DNA from: Achatina immaculata
Taxonomy: Eukaryota; Mollusca; Gastropoda; Stylommatophora; Achatinidae
DNA: 64,000 bases
NCBI GenBank assembly: GCA_009760885.1
Contig: CM019696.1
Span: 47,624,017 to 47,688,016, forward strand
Direction of reading: 5' to 3'
Shown here piece by piece: positions 10,596 to 21,918 of the stretch (its first letter is position 1; every line of letters begins with the position of its first letter). The position numbers and the translations under genes are program-made. The notes under the pieces were generated by a model, which saw only the letters and a list, made by a program, of their open reading frames with translations, made no database searches and was not told the DNA's origin.

Positions 10596-11200
10596 TAAAT
10601 TCACTTAACTCTTCCCATGCCACAGAAAAAAATGCGGACGTTCCTGTGGTGGCACACAAAAAGCGCGGGTCTTGATATGTATAGGGTGTATAGTTATAAA
10701 AGTGAATGTACAAAGTATTTCCACTTTTATGCATGAAAATAGCTGTAAATGTAAGAAGATTTCATAAATGAAGAGTTTTTTTTTAGGAAAAAAGAAGTAA
10801 TGTGATGATTTTAGCAATAATTGTGTACTGTTTACCATCGGCGATGCCTAGATGTACAGTTTTTACCATCGGCGATGTCCAGATCTACTTAAATTTTCAT
10901 CTGATCTCATCGTGTGGTGGCATTCTCACTAAAATAATGTCTGAAATAACCTTCTAACTACTTCTCCAGCCATTTAATAGATCTAGATGTACTTGGGGTA
11001 CATCCAGGAACAGTGGCTTGGTCATAGGACATGTCCTTATGCCTCCGAAATCACAATAAATATTGACATTTCTTGATTAAAAACATCGATTTCACTCGGT
11101 TATTAGCCATGCTTTGGATTAAACTATGAAAGGTCACCAGACGTGCAGAAAAATTGTGTACAATTAAAAGTTACACTGGTTTTACGCTGCAACAAAACAA

Positions 11201-11565
11201 ACCTTGCTATAGCGATGATGACAGTCACTAGACTAACCAGAAGACCTTGCTATAGTGATGATGGCAGTCACTAGACTAACCAGAAGACCTCGCTATAGCG
11301 ATGATGACAGTCACTAGACTAACCAGAAGACCTCGCTATAGCGATGATGACAATCACTAGACTAACCAGAAGACCTTGCTAAAGCGATGATGACAGTCAC
11401 TAGACTAACCAGAAGACCTTGCTATAGTGATGATGACAGTCACTAGACTAACCAGAAGACCTCGCTATAGTGATGATGACAGTCACTAGACTAACCAGAA
11501 GACCTCGCTATAGCAATGATGACAGTCACTAGACTAACCAGAAGACCTCTCTATAGCGATGATGG
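11201..11565. repeat. Minisatellite, 43-bp unit, ~8 copies (in copy 1)
   Basis: Eight or so copies of a 43-bp unit made of 'accttgctatagcgatgatg' and 'acagtcactagactaaccag'. The final unit degenerates into the sequence 180 bp upstream of the exon acceptor. Confidence 0.93.
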
Positions 11566-11745
11566 TAGTCAGTGAGTTAAGACTTTCCATCACCTTTTCC
11601 ACAGCAGCACTGTGCAGCAATCCTAATCATAATTTTCTTCATTGGCCAGGAGGAGTTTCGGCCCACGCACGGCAGCCGAAGAATCTCATCAACAGCAGCT
11701 GCCATGCTATCATACAAGCATTCATTTTATGCATTTGTTTTTCAG

Positions 11746-11916
11746 GATTTTGTACAAGTCCAGTCTGGATCTTTGCAAAAATTGGTCAAGGATCTAGTCA
11801 AGTTTGCATCCCAGCATGTCTATGACTGCGTCTTATGTAGCTTGAAGGGTTTTGTATGTGAAATCTGTCGCAACCCCCAGGTCATCTACCCATTTGAGTT
11901 GGACACGACTATGAGG
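11746..11916 (+). CDS. RH-domain zinc exon, copy A
   Basis: A 57-codon exon, phase 0 at both ends; acceptor 'gtttttcag', donor ATGAGG|gtaggt. It encodes DFVQVQSGSLQKLVKDLVKF, then ASQHVYDCVLCSLKGFVCEI, then CRNPQVIYPFELDTTMR. The 'HVY.C.LC..KGF.CEIC' and 'YPFE.DTT.RC' patterns are the zinc-binding C-terminal part of RH domains (cysteines of C-x2-C and C-x2-C type); the 'PFE.DTT.RC' wording is closest to PLEKHM1. Last-exon cysteines complete the site. An almost identical second copy lies 1610 bp downstream. Which copy is spliced into mRNA, or whether both are, cannot be read from the sequence. Confidence 0.9.
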
Positions 11917-12007
11917 GTAGGTTTAGGAGGGCTTTTGTAACCTCAGCACAAACTGGCACTCTTTTTCTTGTCCATTCTAACTTACCTCAGTTTTACAGCA
12001 GTGACCT

Positions 12008-12040
<33 letters not shown>

Positions 12041-12810
12041 GGACCACTGTACCCTACCACACATGATCGTAAAAGGCGACTAAGGAGGGTTCAGCATAGG
12101 GCCAGCAACCCTATCTGGTAAAAAACTATCAGACTGCTACAGAAACAGAAGCAAGGGAAAAAAACAAATGCAGGACATGGAGAAGAACAACAGAGAGGAT
12201 GTTGAGCACTAGAGGGCTCACTTGGGCAAGAGCAGAAAAAAATGCGGACGTTCCTGTGGTGGCACACAAAAAGCGCGGGTCTTGATATGTATAGGGTGTA
12301 TAGTTATAAAAGTGAATGTACAAAGTATTTCCACTTTTATGCATGAAAATAGCTGTAAATGTAAGAAGATTTCATAAATGAAGAGTTTTTTTTTAGGAAA
12401 AAAGAAGTAATGTGATGATTTTAGCAATAATTGTGTACTGTTTACCATCGGCGATGCCTAGATGTACAGTTTTTACCATCGGCGATGTCCAGATCTACTT
12501 AAATTTTCATCTGATCTCATCGTGTGGTGGCATTCTCACTAAAATAATGTCTGAAATAACCTTCTAACTACTTCTCCAGCCATTTAATAGATCTAGATGT
12601 ACTTGGGGTACATCCAGGAACAGTGGCTTGGTCATAGGACATGTCCTTATGCCTCCGAAATCACAATAAATATTGACATTTCTTGATTAAAAACATCGAT
12701 TTCACTCGGTTATTAGCCATGCTTTGGATTAAACTATGAAAGGTCACCAGACGTGCAGAAAAATTGTGTACAATTAAAAGTTACACTGGTTTTACGCTGC
12801 AACAAAACAA

Positions 12811-13175
12811 ACCTTGCTATAGCGATGATGACAGTCACTAGACTAACCAGAAGACCTTGCTATAGTGATGATGGCAGTCACTAGACTAACCAGAAGACCT
12901 CGCTATAGCGATGATGACAGTCACTAGACTAACCAGAAGACCTCGCTATAGCGATGATGACAATCACTAGACTAACCAGAAGACCTTGCTAAAGCGATGA
13001 TGACAGTCACTAGACTAACCAGAAGACCTTGCTATAGTGATGATGACAGTCACTAGACTAACCAGAAGACCTCGCTATAGTGATGATGACAGTCACTAGA
13101 CTAACCAGAAGACCTCGCTATAGCAATGATGACAGTCACTAGACTAACCAGAAGACCTCTCTATAGCGATGATGG
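12811..13175. repeat. Minisatellite, 43-bp unit, ~8 copies (in copy 2)
   Basis: Same array as 11201-11565, with the same unit-by-unit variants (for example 'gctaaagcg' in one unit and 'caatcac' in another). It was therefore copied as part of the segment and did not expand separately. Confidence 0.93.
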
Positions 13176-13355
13176 TAGTCAGTGAGTTAAGACTTTCCAT
13201 CACCTTTTCCACAGCAGCACTGTGCAGCAATCCTAATCATAATTTTCTTCATTGGCCAGGAGGAGTTTCGGCCCACGCACGGCAGCCGAAGAATCTCATC
13301 AACAGCAGCTGCCATGCTATCATACAAGCATTCATTTTATGCATTTGTTTTTCAG

Positions 13356-13526
13356 GATTTTGTACAAGTCCAGTCTGGATCTCTGCAAAAATTGGTCAAG
13401 GATCTAGTCAAGTTTGCATCCCAGCATGTCTATGACTGCGTCTTATGTAGCTTGAAGGGTTTTGTATGTGAAATCTGTCGCAACCCCCAGGTCATCTACC
13501 CATTTGAGTTGGACACGACTATGAGG
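13356..13526 (+). CDS. RH-domain zinc exon, copy B (duplicate)
   Basis: Duplicate of the 11746-11916 exon with the same acceptor and donor and an identical predicted peptide; the only change is TTG to CTG (Leu). Its 171 bases are a multiple of three and phase 0-0, so skipping either copy or including both keeps the frame. Inclusion of both would repeat the C-x2-C...C-x2-C half of the zinc fold, probably disrupting it. Mutually exclusive use would give the same protein. No premature stop is present, so it is not marked as a pseudogene. Confidence 0.75.
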
Positions 13527-13617
13527 GTAGGTTTAGGAGGGCTTTTGTAACCTCAGCACAAACTGGCACTCTTTTTCTTGTCCATTCTAACTTACCTCAG
13601 TTTTACAGCAGTGACCT

Positions 13618-13678
<61 letters not shown>

Positions 13679-13870
13679 GGACCACTGTACCCTACCACAC
13701 ATGATCGTAAAAGGCGACTAAGGAGGGTTCAGCATAGGGCCAGCAACCCTATCTGGTAAAAAACTATCAGACTGCTACAGAAACAGAAGCAAGGGAAAAA
13801 AACAAATGCAGGACATGGAGAAGAACAACAGAGAGGATGTTGAGCACTAGAGGGCTCACTTGGGCAAGAG

Positions 13871-13962
13871 CAGAAAAAAAAGGCAAAGGACAGGCATTTG
13901 TGGAAAACCCTTGCGGAAGCCCCATGTGCCCTGGGCACTTAAGGTTCAGAGAGAGGGAGATG
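13871..13962 (+). pseudogene. LINE C-terminal remnant (family C), right of duplication
   Basis: Continuation of a LINE fragment whose first part (about 13810-13870, also at 12180-12232) lies inside the duplicated block. It contains 'aggcaaaggacaggcatttg' and 'gcggaagccccatgtgccct', ending with 'ttaaggttcagagagaggg', as in the copies at 31209-31525 and 52627-52913. The duplication breakpoint falls inside this element. Confidence 0.7.
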
Positions 13963-14474
13963 TGTATATATATACATCAGCATTATTTGCTTTAGATGAC
14001 ATAAGTTGTACATTTTGTGTAATTATTTTATTCAGCAACATGAGATGCAAATTGATATGCTAAAGTTTTGTAGTAGAAATGATAACATTCATCCAGGCTT
14101 ATGAGTTGTAAGTAACCAAAAGTCCATCCTGTCTCCTGCAGGATGGTCAGTAGTTCCAATTTTCTGTTATTTAGTTTTTCAAAATTGTTACTGAATAACA
14201 TGCTTGCTGAGGCCAGAACTTGCTGGAGACTTGCCTGAAAGGTTCTGTTCTAGGTATTATCCCAGTCTAGATCCGAGTGTTCAGCTGCCAAAGGAAACAA
14301 AGGCAAAAAGAGACAGCACAGATGTCGTGGTCAGCTGACCATAGCTCTTAGACCTTGTGTCAAACTTTGCTGGTGCTCACAGTAATGGGTGAATGAGACT
14401 AGGGTCAGTTTTGGTCTTCATGATAGTGAATCTTTGCACCTGTTGCTGCTTTTTTTTTAGCTTCATTCTGGTTC

Positions 14475-14585
14475 TGCTGTGACTCACTGAGCTGTTTGCT
14501 GTGACTCACTGCTGTGACTCACTGACCTGTTTGCTGTGACTCACTGAGCTGTTTGCGGTGACTCACTGAGCTGTTTGCTGTGACA
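14475..14585. repeat. Minisatellite, ~22-bp unit, ~5 copies
   Basis: Imperfect tandem copies of gctgtgactcactgagctgtt, one truncated. The flanks (13970-15030) are intron with no recognised coding content. Confidence 0.85.
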
Positions 14586-15317
14586 TGTTTCTCGTTCTTC
14601 TACACCTTCACCTGGCTGTAAAGAGTCACCTGCTTGCAGCTTCAAGGAGATTGAACAAGATCATTTGCCAAGAACTTGAAAGTAGGTGGTTACAAGGAGA
14701 GAGTCAGCCATTCATCTGAAAGCCATCCCCTGGGAACAACTGTGTTAAGAGCACACTTATCTTAACATAGTGTTTGTGAGACAGGGAACATAGATCTGTT
14801 TGCTTAAAAACTCTGACCTACCTCTGTAGCCCAGAAACTTGTAGCAATCAACACTAATTGTAATTGTAATTGTTATTTTTGCAAAATGTAATGTCAGGTT
14901 GGTGGACGGATGGGGACATGGAGATCTCTGGCGGGGATGAGGGAAGTCTGGTGTGAAACCAATGAATCCAGGACGTGACAAGCCTATGGGTCTTTACAAC
15001 AATGGCTATCAGAATGATGTAAACAAAACAGAGCCAGGTGGCGGGGAATGGATATCGTTGAAGCACTCATCAGATTCCTCATCTCAGAGTCAGAGTGTCT
15101 TTGTGGAACTATCTCAAACCATCTGACATGGAGAAGGGGCTTAAGTACAGCCACCAGAGGCTGGAAAACAAAGTTTTGGCCAGGCCAGCCACACTGTCTT
15201 CATGGCAGTCCGAGCAAGACCACAGTCTGCCCTAGCAAGGAAAGGTGCTGAAGTCGGAGTTACCCAGCCAAAAGGCGCATCGCAAAAATCAGGGTAACAC
15301 GCATTATCGCTAATGAA

Positions 15318-16280
15318 ATGTCTATATCTACAGTTTTCAAACATGGTGCTCGCCCTGTGAAGACTAACCAGGCAGGTGCAGTGCCGGGCCCCCTGCCTCG
15401 AAAGGGTCCACCCAATGCTACTGGAGGTCCTCTCAGTTCGTCCTGTGGAGTCAGGAGACATGAGAGTAGAGCTACTGGCCAAAAAATACAACGGAAGAAA
15501 ACAGCCAAAAAGCAAGAACTTAAAATAATGCAGTGGAATGCTGAGGGTGTCAGCAGTGTTAGAGATGGCTATAGCAAAAAGGTTGAACTAGAAAACATAC
15601 TTTTTGCAGAGCAGGTAAGTATATGCTGCATACAGGAGACACACCTAACCAAAGATGCCGCCTTTAAAATCAGAGGCTACCAGTGTTTTAGATCAGACCG
15701 ACAGGACAGAAGAAAAGGAGGAGTACTCACACTTGTTAAGAATAACATCAGCGCATGTCAGGTGGGAGTGTACATGGAAGGAGCCGAATACCAGATGATC
15801 CATCTAAAAAGTAGTAATACAGATTTCCACCTCCTTAACTATTACTGTCCTAATGACCGCCCACTTGCTTTAGGAACAATCCCACACAAAGAGAGACTGA
15901 TGGTCTGTGGCGATTTTAACAGCCATTCCCAGAGCTGGGGCTATGACCACATAGACAAGAGAGGAGAGGAAGTTGAGAGCTGGCAGGATGATAATGGACT
16001 TCTCCTGATCAACCAGCCAATGGATGCCCCAACATTTTACTCAAGGGCTTGGCATACAAAATCAACACCAGATCTGGCATTCCACTCTCCAGATCTGAAG
16101 TGGAACATTACACGTGAAGTTGGAAAACAACTTGGAGGTAGCGACCATCGACCAGTCTTCCTGACAATAGAAAATGACTCCTTAACACCAGTAACCCTCT
16201 CCCCAGATGGAACTATAAAAAAGCAAACTGGACAATGTACAGACATCGTACAGGTATCCTGGTGGGACAGCTGTCCATAG
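15318..16280 (+). pseudogene. LINE ORF2, AP-endonuclease part (frameshifted)
   Basis: Encodes an APE-like endonuclease: LKIMQWNAEG (first catalytic strand), CCIQETHLTKDAAF (catalytic Glu), KGGVLTLVKNN, LMVCGDFNSHSQSWG (GDFN motif), TPDLAFHSPDL and GSDHRPVFLTI (SDHRP motif). The endonuclease nicks target DNA to prime reverse transcription. The frame shifts around 16235-16280, where a separate reading frame carries on into the linker, so this copy cannot make a single ORF2 protein. Confidence 0.85.
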
Positions 16281-16894
16281 AAGGTAAGGATATTAACAGC
16301 ATAGTGAAAGAATTCAATGCTTGTATCCTTCAGGCCGCTCGTGAAACCATTCCCAGAGGAGCTTGCAGGGACTATAAACCATACTGGTCTAGTGAGCTGG
16401 GAAAACTCCATGATGACGTGGAAGCAGCTCGAAAGCAAGCAGAAAATAGACCATGCCAAGAACACCACAATAATTACCAACATTCTAAGGCCAAATTTCA
16501 GAGAGCAAAGCTGCAAGCCAGACGGGAAAGTTGGAGAGAGAAAACAGAGTCCCTAAACTTTGAAAAGGATGGAAGGAAACTATGGAAACTAATCAAACAG
16601 TTAAATGATGAGAGTACTGGAAGAAGTACAAAGATTACACTAATAGAGGATGGGAAAACTCTTACAGGTAAGCAGGTAGCAGATCACTTTGCTTGCATGT
16701 TTGCACAGGACTGCAACATTGATATCCATCCAGAGAAGGAGCGTACAGTGCGCATCGAGCCACAGAAAGAGGAGGAACAAGTCAGAAAAGTGGAGGTCAT
16801 GGATGCACCAATCACACGCAGTGAGTTAGACCTAGCAGTTAGTAAACTGAAACCAAGGAAATCACCAGGACCAGATGGAGTGTCCAATGAATGA
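16235..16894 (+). pseudogene. LINE ORF2, linker and start of RT (frameshifted)
   Basis: Continues ORF2 in another frame: a basic, helix-rich linker (YWSSELGKLHDDVEAARKQA) and the start of the RT domain at LKPRKSPGPDGVSNE, where K-x-SPGPDG is the usual entry motif. The frame ends at a stop at 16892-16894, and the RT continues in the next frame, consistent with a single-base loss near 16889. Confidence 0.85.
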
Positions 16895-19167
16895 TCAAGA
16901 ACCTGGGAATGGCAGCAATGGGAAAGCTGTTGGATATTTTCAATATGTGCTGGAGCACAGGTAAGTTACCTCAAATCTGGAAGGAAGCAAGCATGGTACC
17001 ACTGCTAAAACCAGGGAAAAACAGTGATACTGCCTCCAGCTACAGGCCAATCAGTCTCACTAGCTGCCTATGCAAAACGATGGAACGCATCATTGACCTG
17101 AGGCTAAAATGGTACCTAGAAAGTGAAAACCTTCTCGTTCCACAACAAGCAGGATTTAGGCAGTACTACAGTACGGAAGATCAAGTGACCTATCTCTCTC
17201 AAGAGATTGAGGATGCATTCCAAGAGAAAAACCTTGTACTAGCAGCGTGGATAGACCTGAAGAAAGCCTTTGATAAAGTATGGAAAAAAGGTCTGTTGTG
17301 GAAACTAAGAAACTGCAATGTGAATGGAAGACTGTACAACTGGATAAAGTCCTATTTACACAATAGAAGAGCTAGAGTAGTAATGGATGGACACAAAAGC
17401 CAGAAAGTACTTCTGCGACACGGTGTACCACAAGGAGGAGTCCTTTCGCCTACACTATTCCTTGTATTCATTAATGACCTGGTCAAGGAACTTCCCTATG
17501 GAATCAAAGCAGCACTGTATGCAGATGATCTGGTCATGTGGTGTACAGATGAATATGCGACAGTTGCTACACAGAGACTCCAAAGAGCAGCAGACATCTT
17601 GACATCATGGACAAACAAATGGTGTGTAAGTATCAACACAGAGAAATCAAGCACCACTCTGTTCACCCTCTCATCTAAACAGAAAGCAGGTAAGATCTTT
17701 GTAAATGAAATACCCTTAAGGATGGACAACCAACCCACTTACTTAGGAGTGACTCTTGACTCAAAACTGACTTGGAAGCAACACATCAACAGTGCAGAAG
17801 CAAAAGCCAGAAGAAAACTAGCCATATTAAGAAAATTAAGTGGGACTACATGGGGAGCTAGTGAAAGAATCCTCAAGAATGTATATCAGCAAAGTATTCT
17901 ACCACATTTAGAATATGGCTCAACATCTTGGTGCACAGCATCAAACACTACGCTGCATAATCTAGACAAGGTTCAAAATCAGTCACTACGGATTATCACA
18001 GGTGCCATGAGGTCCACACCAATAGTAGAAATGCAGAAAATAGTTGGTGTTCAACCGCTAAAGGAACGTAGAGACACAAAGGTCATGACCATGGGAGAAA
18101 AATTCCTTAGCTCTGTAAGCCATCCCCTGAAGGAGAGATTCAATAACTTGGCATTAGGACGGCTTAAAAGAAGCAGCTTCATTCATCAGGCCAAGCGTAT
18201 GCGTAAGCTGATACCTGACCTTCCAACTGTAGTCGCTCCATTATCATCTGTACCAGAGCATACACCATGGAAAGAAGCAGATTATACACAAATAACTATT
18301 CAGACTGAAGTGAAAGGTGTGCAGAATGGTGAGATGCAGAGCAGTCTTGTAAGATCAACAGCCACACTTAGTGTTCTAGATGACAAATATCCATGTGACA
18401 CCTGGATACGTGTGTATACAGATGGATCTGCACTTAATGCCATAAAGAATGGTGGGGCAGGAGCATATATTGAATATCCAAACAACACCATTGACAAGAT
18501 TTCCATACCCACTGGTAAATACTGCAACAACTTTGATGCAGAAGTTAGGGAAATTATTGCTGCAGTTGAAAAACTATCAGACTCCAGAATTGATACATGT
18601 CCTGTAGTAATTCTCACAGATGCAAGATCAGTACTGGAGGCTCTTCAGTGCAACAAACTACCAGACCTTAAGGATGCCTTGTCAAAAATTGGCTTACAAC
18701 ATGGAGTCACTTTGCAATGGATTCCCTCCCACTGTGGGATACCAGGCAATGAGAAAGCTGACCATCTGGCCAAAGAGGGCACTGAAATGGAGCAACCAGA
18801 CATACCAGTCACCTATAATCAGAAGAAAAGCATGATAAAAACCTACAGGAAGCCACAAACACCACCACATGATGACTATCACATGCTAAACAGAAAGGAA
18901 CAAGTCACCATCTTCCGTCTCCGAACAGGACACAGCCGACTCCTAAGTCATATGTATACAAAGTTTAAGGTTGGTACTACTAATCTATGTACATGTGCCC
19001 AGGTGCCCCAAACTGTGGAACATATCCTCCAGAACTGCATCAACTACGAGACACTGAGAAATAATTACTGGCCCAGTGAAACCACTAAAGAAGATAAGCT
19101 CTACGGTTCCATACATGAGTTACAAAAAACTGTGAAATTTATCCAAGAGACAGGACTGCAGATATAG
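16891..19167 (+). pseudogene. LINE ORF2, reverse transcriptase and RNase H part
   Basis: A 758-codon open frame. RT motifs in order: SSYRPISLTSCLCKTMERII, WIDLKKAFDKVW (first catalytic Asp), HGVPQGGVLSPTLF, and LYADDLVMW with the YADD box at residues 210-213. RNase H follows: VYTDGSA, EVREIIAAVE, LTDARSVLEAL and SHCGIPGNEKADHLA, holding the usual D-E-D-D set. The C-terminal part 'CTCAQVPQTVEHILQNC' is a CCHC-like knuckle found in I/Jockey elements. This part has no internal stop, which suggests recent insertion; the element as a whole is broken by two frameshifts upstream. Confidence 0.9.
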
Positions 19168-19257
19168 ACAGACAATGCGAACGAAGAAGAAGAAGAAGAT
19201 CTGAAAGCCTTACAGTCTCCATCTGAAATACTTATGAAATATTTGTCTCTTTTGCAG

Positions 19258-19407
19258 TGTAAGAAGTGTAAAGCAGTGTACCACAAGACCTGCATGACAG
19301 AGAGCCTGCCTTGCCCCAAGTGTGAAAGATGGGGACACCATGTGAGCAGTAGCAATCTCAGTGAAGACAACCCTGAAGATTATGGGATATCTCCAAGAGC
19401 CTATTAG
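19258..19407 (+). CDS. RH-domain protein, last exon
   Basis: Terminal exon: acceptor 'tctcttttgcag', then CKKCKAVYHKTCMTESLPCP and KCERWGHHVSSSNLSED, ending ...YGISPRAY and TAG at 19405-19407 (49 codons plus stop). 'RC..C.AVFH..C....CP.C.R' is the last zinc cluster of RH domains; 'YHKTC...SLPCPKC' resembles PLEKHM1/PLEKHM3. It joins in phase 0 to either copy of the duplicated exon (...TTMR|CKKC). The LINE's 3' tail ends only 59 bp upstream, so the insertion lies almost on the branch-point/acceptor region. The gene converges with the ACK kinase gene on the other strand. Confidence 0.9.
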   Translation, partial: CKKCKAVYHKTCMTESLPCPKCERWGHHVSSSNLSEDNPEDYGISPRAY

Positions 19408-19669
19408 CTGGTACTTCCTTCACCAGCAAGCAGAGATAGGTCATCATAGCATTGTCGTAGCTGATGGTAATGTTTTCATTTAAAAAAAAAAATAGAGAGG
19501 ATTTCTCTTACATCCTGAATATCAGAGAGAGTCTGTAAGGGTAGCTTTTTTATGTGGCCAATACTCACTTTTATTTATTTATTTATTTTTTTCAAAACTG
19601 ATCAGTTGTCAGAATTTATTTACCCTAGGAATGCCCTGATGTTCATAGAATATGAGGTTGTACTAAACA
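19408..19669 (+). other. Probable 3' UTR start of the RH-domain gene
   Basis: Non-coding sequence after the stop codon. The UTR end is not certain; a clean AATAAA is at 22756-22761, and others may be used. Confidence 0.4.
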
Positions 19670-19905
19670 AATCACTGGTCTCTCATGGTGAAGGTCAGGG
19701 GTTCGAATCCGGCCGCCGGCACCCCAGTCACCCAGCTGTAGAAATGGGTACCCGACTTCTTCTGGAGTTGGGGAAAGAAAAGGCGGCCAGGCATGATACT
19801 GACCATATCGCCCTCTAGTGTGCTGACAGGTCAAGGAAAATATGGTCACTAACACCATATCCCTATGTGCCTCTAAGGCATGACAGGGTTACCTTTACTT
19901 TACTA
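19670..19905 (+). repeat. tRNA-derived SINE, family B, plus copy
   Basis: Good copy of the 5941-6200 SINE: 'ctggtctctcatggtgaagg', B-box 'ggggttcgaatcc', 'gtagaaatgggtacccgact', 'gtgctgacaggtcaaggaaa' and a 'gttacctttactttact' end. The first ~20 bp of the tRNA head are missing. It probably lies in the 3' UTR of the RH-domain gene. Confidence 0.85.
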
Positions 19906-21915
19906 CTAAACAAATAATAAGTATAATGTCATGAGAAGCTTATGTTGTCATATGATGAATGAAACTAACTTCAGTTACTGCTGAATCATTCTGTGGGGCC
20001 TTAACACTTTTCCTGTGACTGGTCTCTTTGTTCTGACATAGCTGAGCCAGAATGTTTGTGGAAGGATGTTTTTTTTTTATATCTACTGTGCACCTGGACC
20101 AGTCACTTTCTCAGACATTTGTTGGTACAGGTTGGCATGTGAGAAAGCCACCCATCTCTCCTTTCCTGCCTGTGTGCATGCCTCTTGTAGCAGCCCGCCA
20201 CTTAAAAGGGACATGAAGCACTGTGTTCTAAAGAGGAAAATGAGCGAGTTTGGTACTGACATTTACAGGAGATGCTGAAAGTGATCTTCATTGTGCCTGT
20301 TTCAGCATGTTCATATGCACTCTTTGCTGTATCATGAGGTCAGTTCTCTGTATCGCATTTTCAGTGTTGTTCTTTAATACATTTACAGTTAGTGGTTTAG
20401 ACTCAGTGGTTTAGACCCGTGACCCATCGTGCGCCACTTTTCACCAGCGTCCGGATGGTTTTTTAGCTGGCTGTCCACGGTTGGGAAACTGATCAGCAAA
20501 ACTTTCCCTTGTTTCTTCCATGGAACCTGTCTGAATGTATGCTTCTACTACTGCAGTTTGTTGTTGCAACGAATACTGCAACTCAGTATTTGCACCTGCC
20601 GCTTGAGTATAGTTCTACCACAGAACTGAGCACAGGTTAAAAACATTGCTCTTTTCAAGGAGTAGATGACAGGTAAATAGAGATGACACTAGTGATACAT
20701 CCAACTGCAGGCACTTTACTAGGTGGAAGTCACCTGCTTGGCGGTGGGTGGCTTTTTCATGTGCCACCTTGTACAGGTAGTAACTTACCAGGCGGTCATT
20801 CAGTGTGAGAGTCATAGAGTTTACTGCTTGCTTGAAAGTCAGCCTAGCAATTTCATATGAAGTAATTTGGTCTTAAATGTAACATGATGAGCAGAAAACA
20901 GATCAGATATAATTAATGGCTGATCTGACATGAGCGAGACATTTTTCTGCTAATGCATGTTGATCCTATCAGCTATAACCAACTCTACTGCATTACCTGT
21001 GTCACAACCTATTTTAAACCATTTTTAATAGGTGCCATTACAAATCCTTACAGTCCCTTCAGAACTTGGTTTGTGAGGCTCATTATTTGCTGACATATTT
21101 TTAAGACCAAAAGTTAACCTCGTCCAACAGAAAGACAGCTCAAGAAAGCTCACCTCAGCCGTGCATCCTCTGACTTAGATGTGCACATAACACCTGATGC
21201 AGCATCTCCATGGTTACAATCTCTGTCCTCCCCAAATTCTAAGTGCAAACACAGCATGATTCTTGTCCATACTATCTCCTCTATCAGCTGTCGATGGCTC
21301 CACCTTCGGTTTTTCGAAGAACACCCGCTCTTCTGACATCGTCTCTTTTACCAGCTCACTCTCTTCATCCACACCGCTCAGTTCCTTAAACGTCTTCCAT
21401 TAGTACGTGACCTGCCACATACCATCTTCTCCATCTCAGCACTGTGACAGTGAACCTTCCTGTCCTACTGTGAATAACTATCACAAGGTACATATTAGGA
21501 TCTTCAGTGATACTCATTCCACTGACATTACCAGCAGTTTTTTTTTTTTTTGCTTAAATAATTTGGTTTCATTATTCTGGTCTTAAATATGTTTATTAGT
21601 CTGGGGCCTTAATTCTGACAACATAAGCAACACACGTCATCCTCTTTGTTTACAGTAAGAAATTATGTCCATCAGAAATGTAGCAGCCCAGCATGTTTTA
21701 AAACTGCCTGTTTAGTCAAATTTAACAGAAAGTGTTTTAATTTCTGAAATATGCATGAAACAATTGAGCATGTTTGGGCCTAGTGTGTGCAGGATTTCAA
21801 GGTCATGTCTTCCCAGAAGTAGGTTTTGCACCTTTCTGCATAGGTGTCTGTAGACAGTCTTCAACTCTTCCATGCAGGTATTCCAGTTGTCAGACTCCTG
21901 CCCAAGTGACTTAGT
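19906..21915. other. 3' UTR or intergenic DNA, nothing recognised
   Basis: About 2 kb with no assignable coding frame, RNA gene or repeat family on either strand. Short frames at 20066-20278, 20429-20629 and 20615-20815 show no known motif. Confidence 0.4.
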
Positions 21916-21918
21916 CAG

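Larger units (their letters stand above)
10623..12232 (+). repeat. Tandem segmental duplication, copy 1 (1610 bp, contains an exon)
   Basis: Bases 10623-12232 reappear nearly base for base at 12233-13870, including a 43-bp minisatellite, RH exon 3, a (TA)n tract and the start of a LINE fragment. The offset is exactly 1610 up to the (TA)n tract. The left edge reads ccacagaaaaaaatgcgg, the right edge of copy 2 reads gagcagaaaaaaaaggca, and the junction reads gagcagaaaaaaatgcgg. The breakpoint is therefore a ~10-bp shared 'cagaaaaaaa'. Confidence 0.95.
12233..13870 (+). repeat. Tandem segmental duplication, copy 2 (1638 bp)
   Basis: Second copy of the 10623-12232 block. Visible differences are one synonymous T/C in the exon (11773 versus 13383) and a (TA)n tract ~28 bp longer (about 13623-13675 versus 12013-12036). 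This degree of identity, introns included, implies a very recent duplication, gene conversion or an assembly artefact from two haplotypes. Confidence 0.95.
15030..19199 (+). mobile_element. Non-LTR retrotransposon (I/Nimb-like LINE), nearly complete
   Basis: A ~4.1-kb LINE in the last intron of the RH-domain gene, in the same orientation. Order: a possible ORF1 end (about 15130-15290, frame ending GVTQPKGASQKSG then stop), AP-endonuclease, a linker, reverse transcriptase with YADD, RNase H, a CCHC-like tail and a (GAA)n 3' tail at 19182-19199. The RNase H plus APE-type endonuclease places it in the I superfamily; Nimb elements of this type are common in molluscs, but the clade is my inference. 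The 5' limit is approximate, and most of ORF1 seems missing. Confidence 0.88.
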
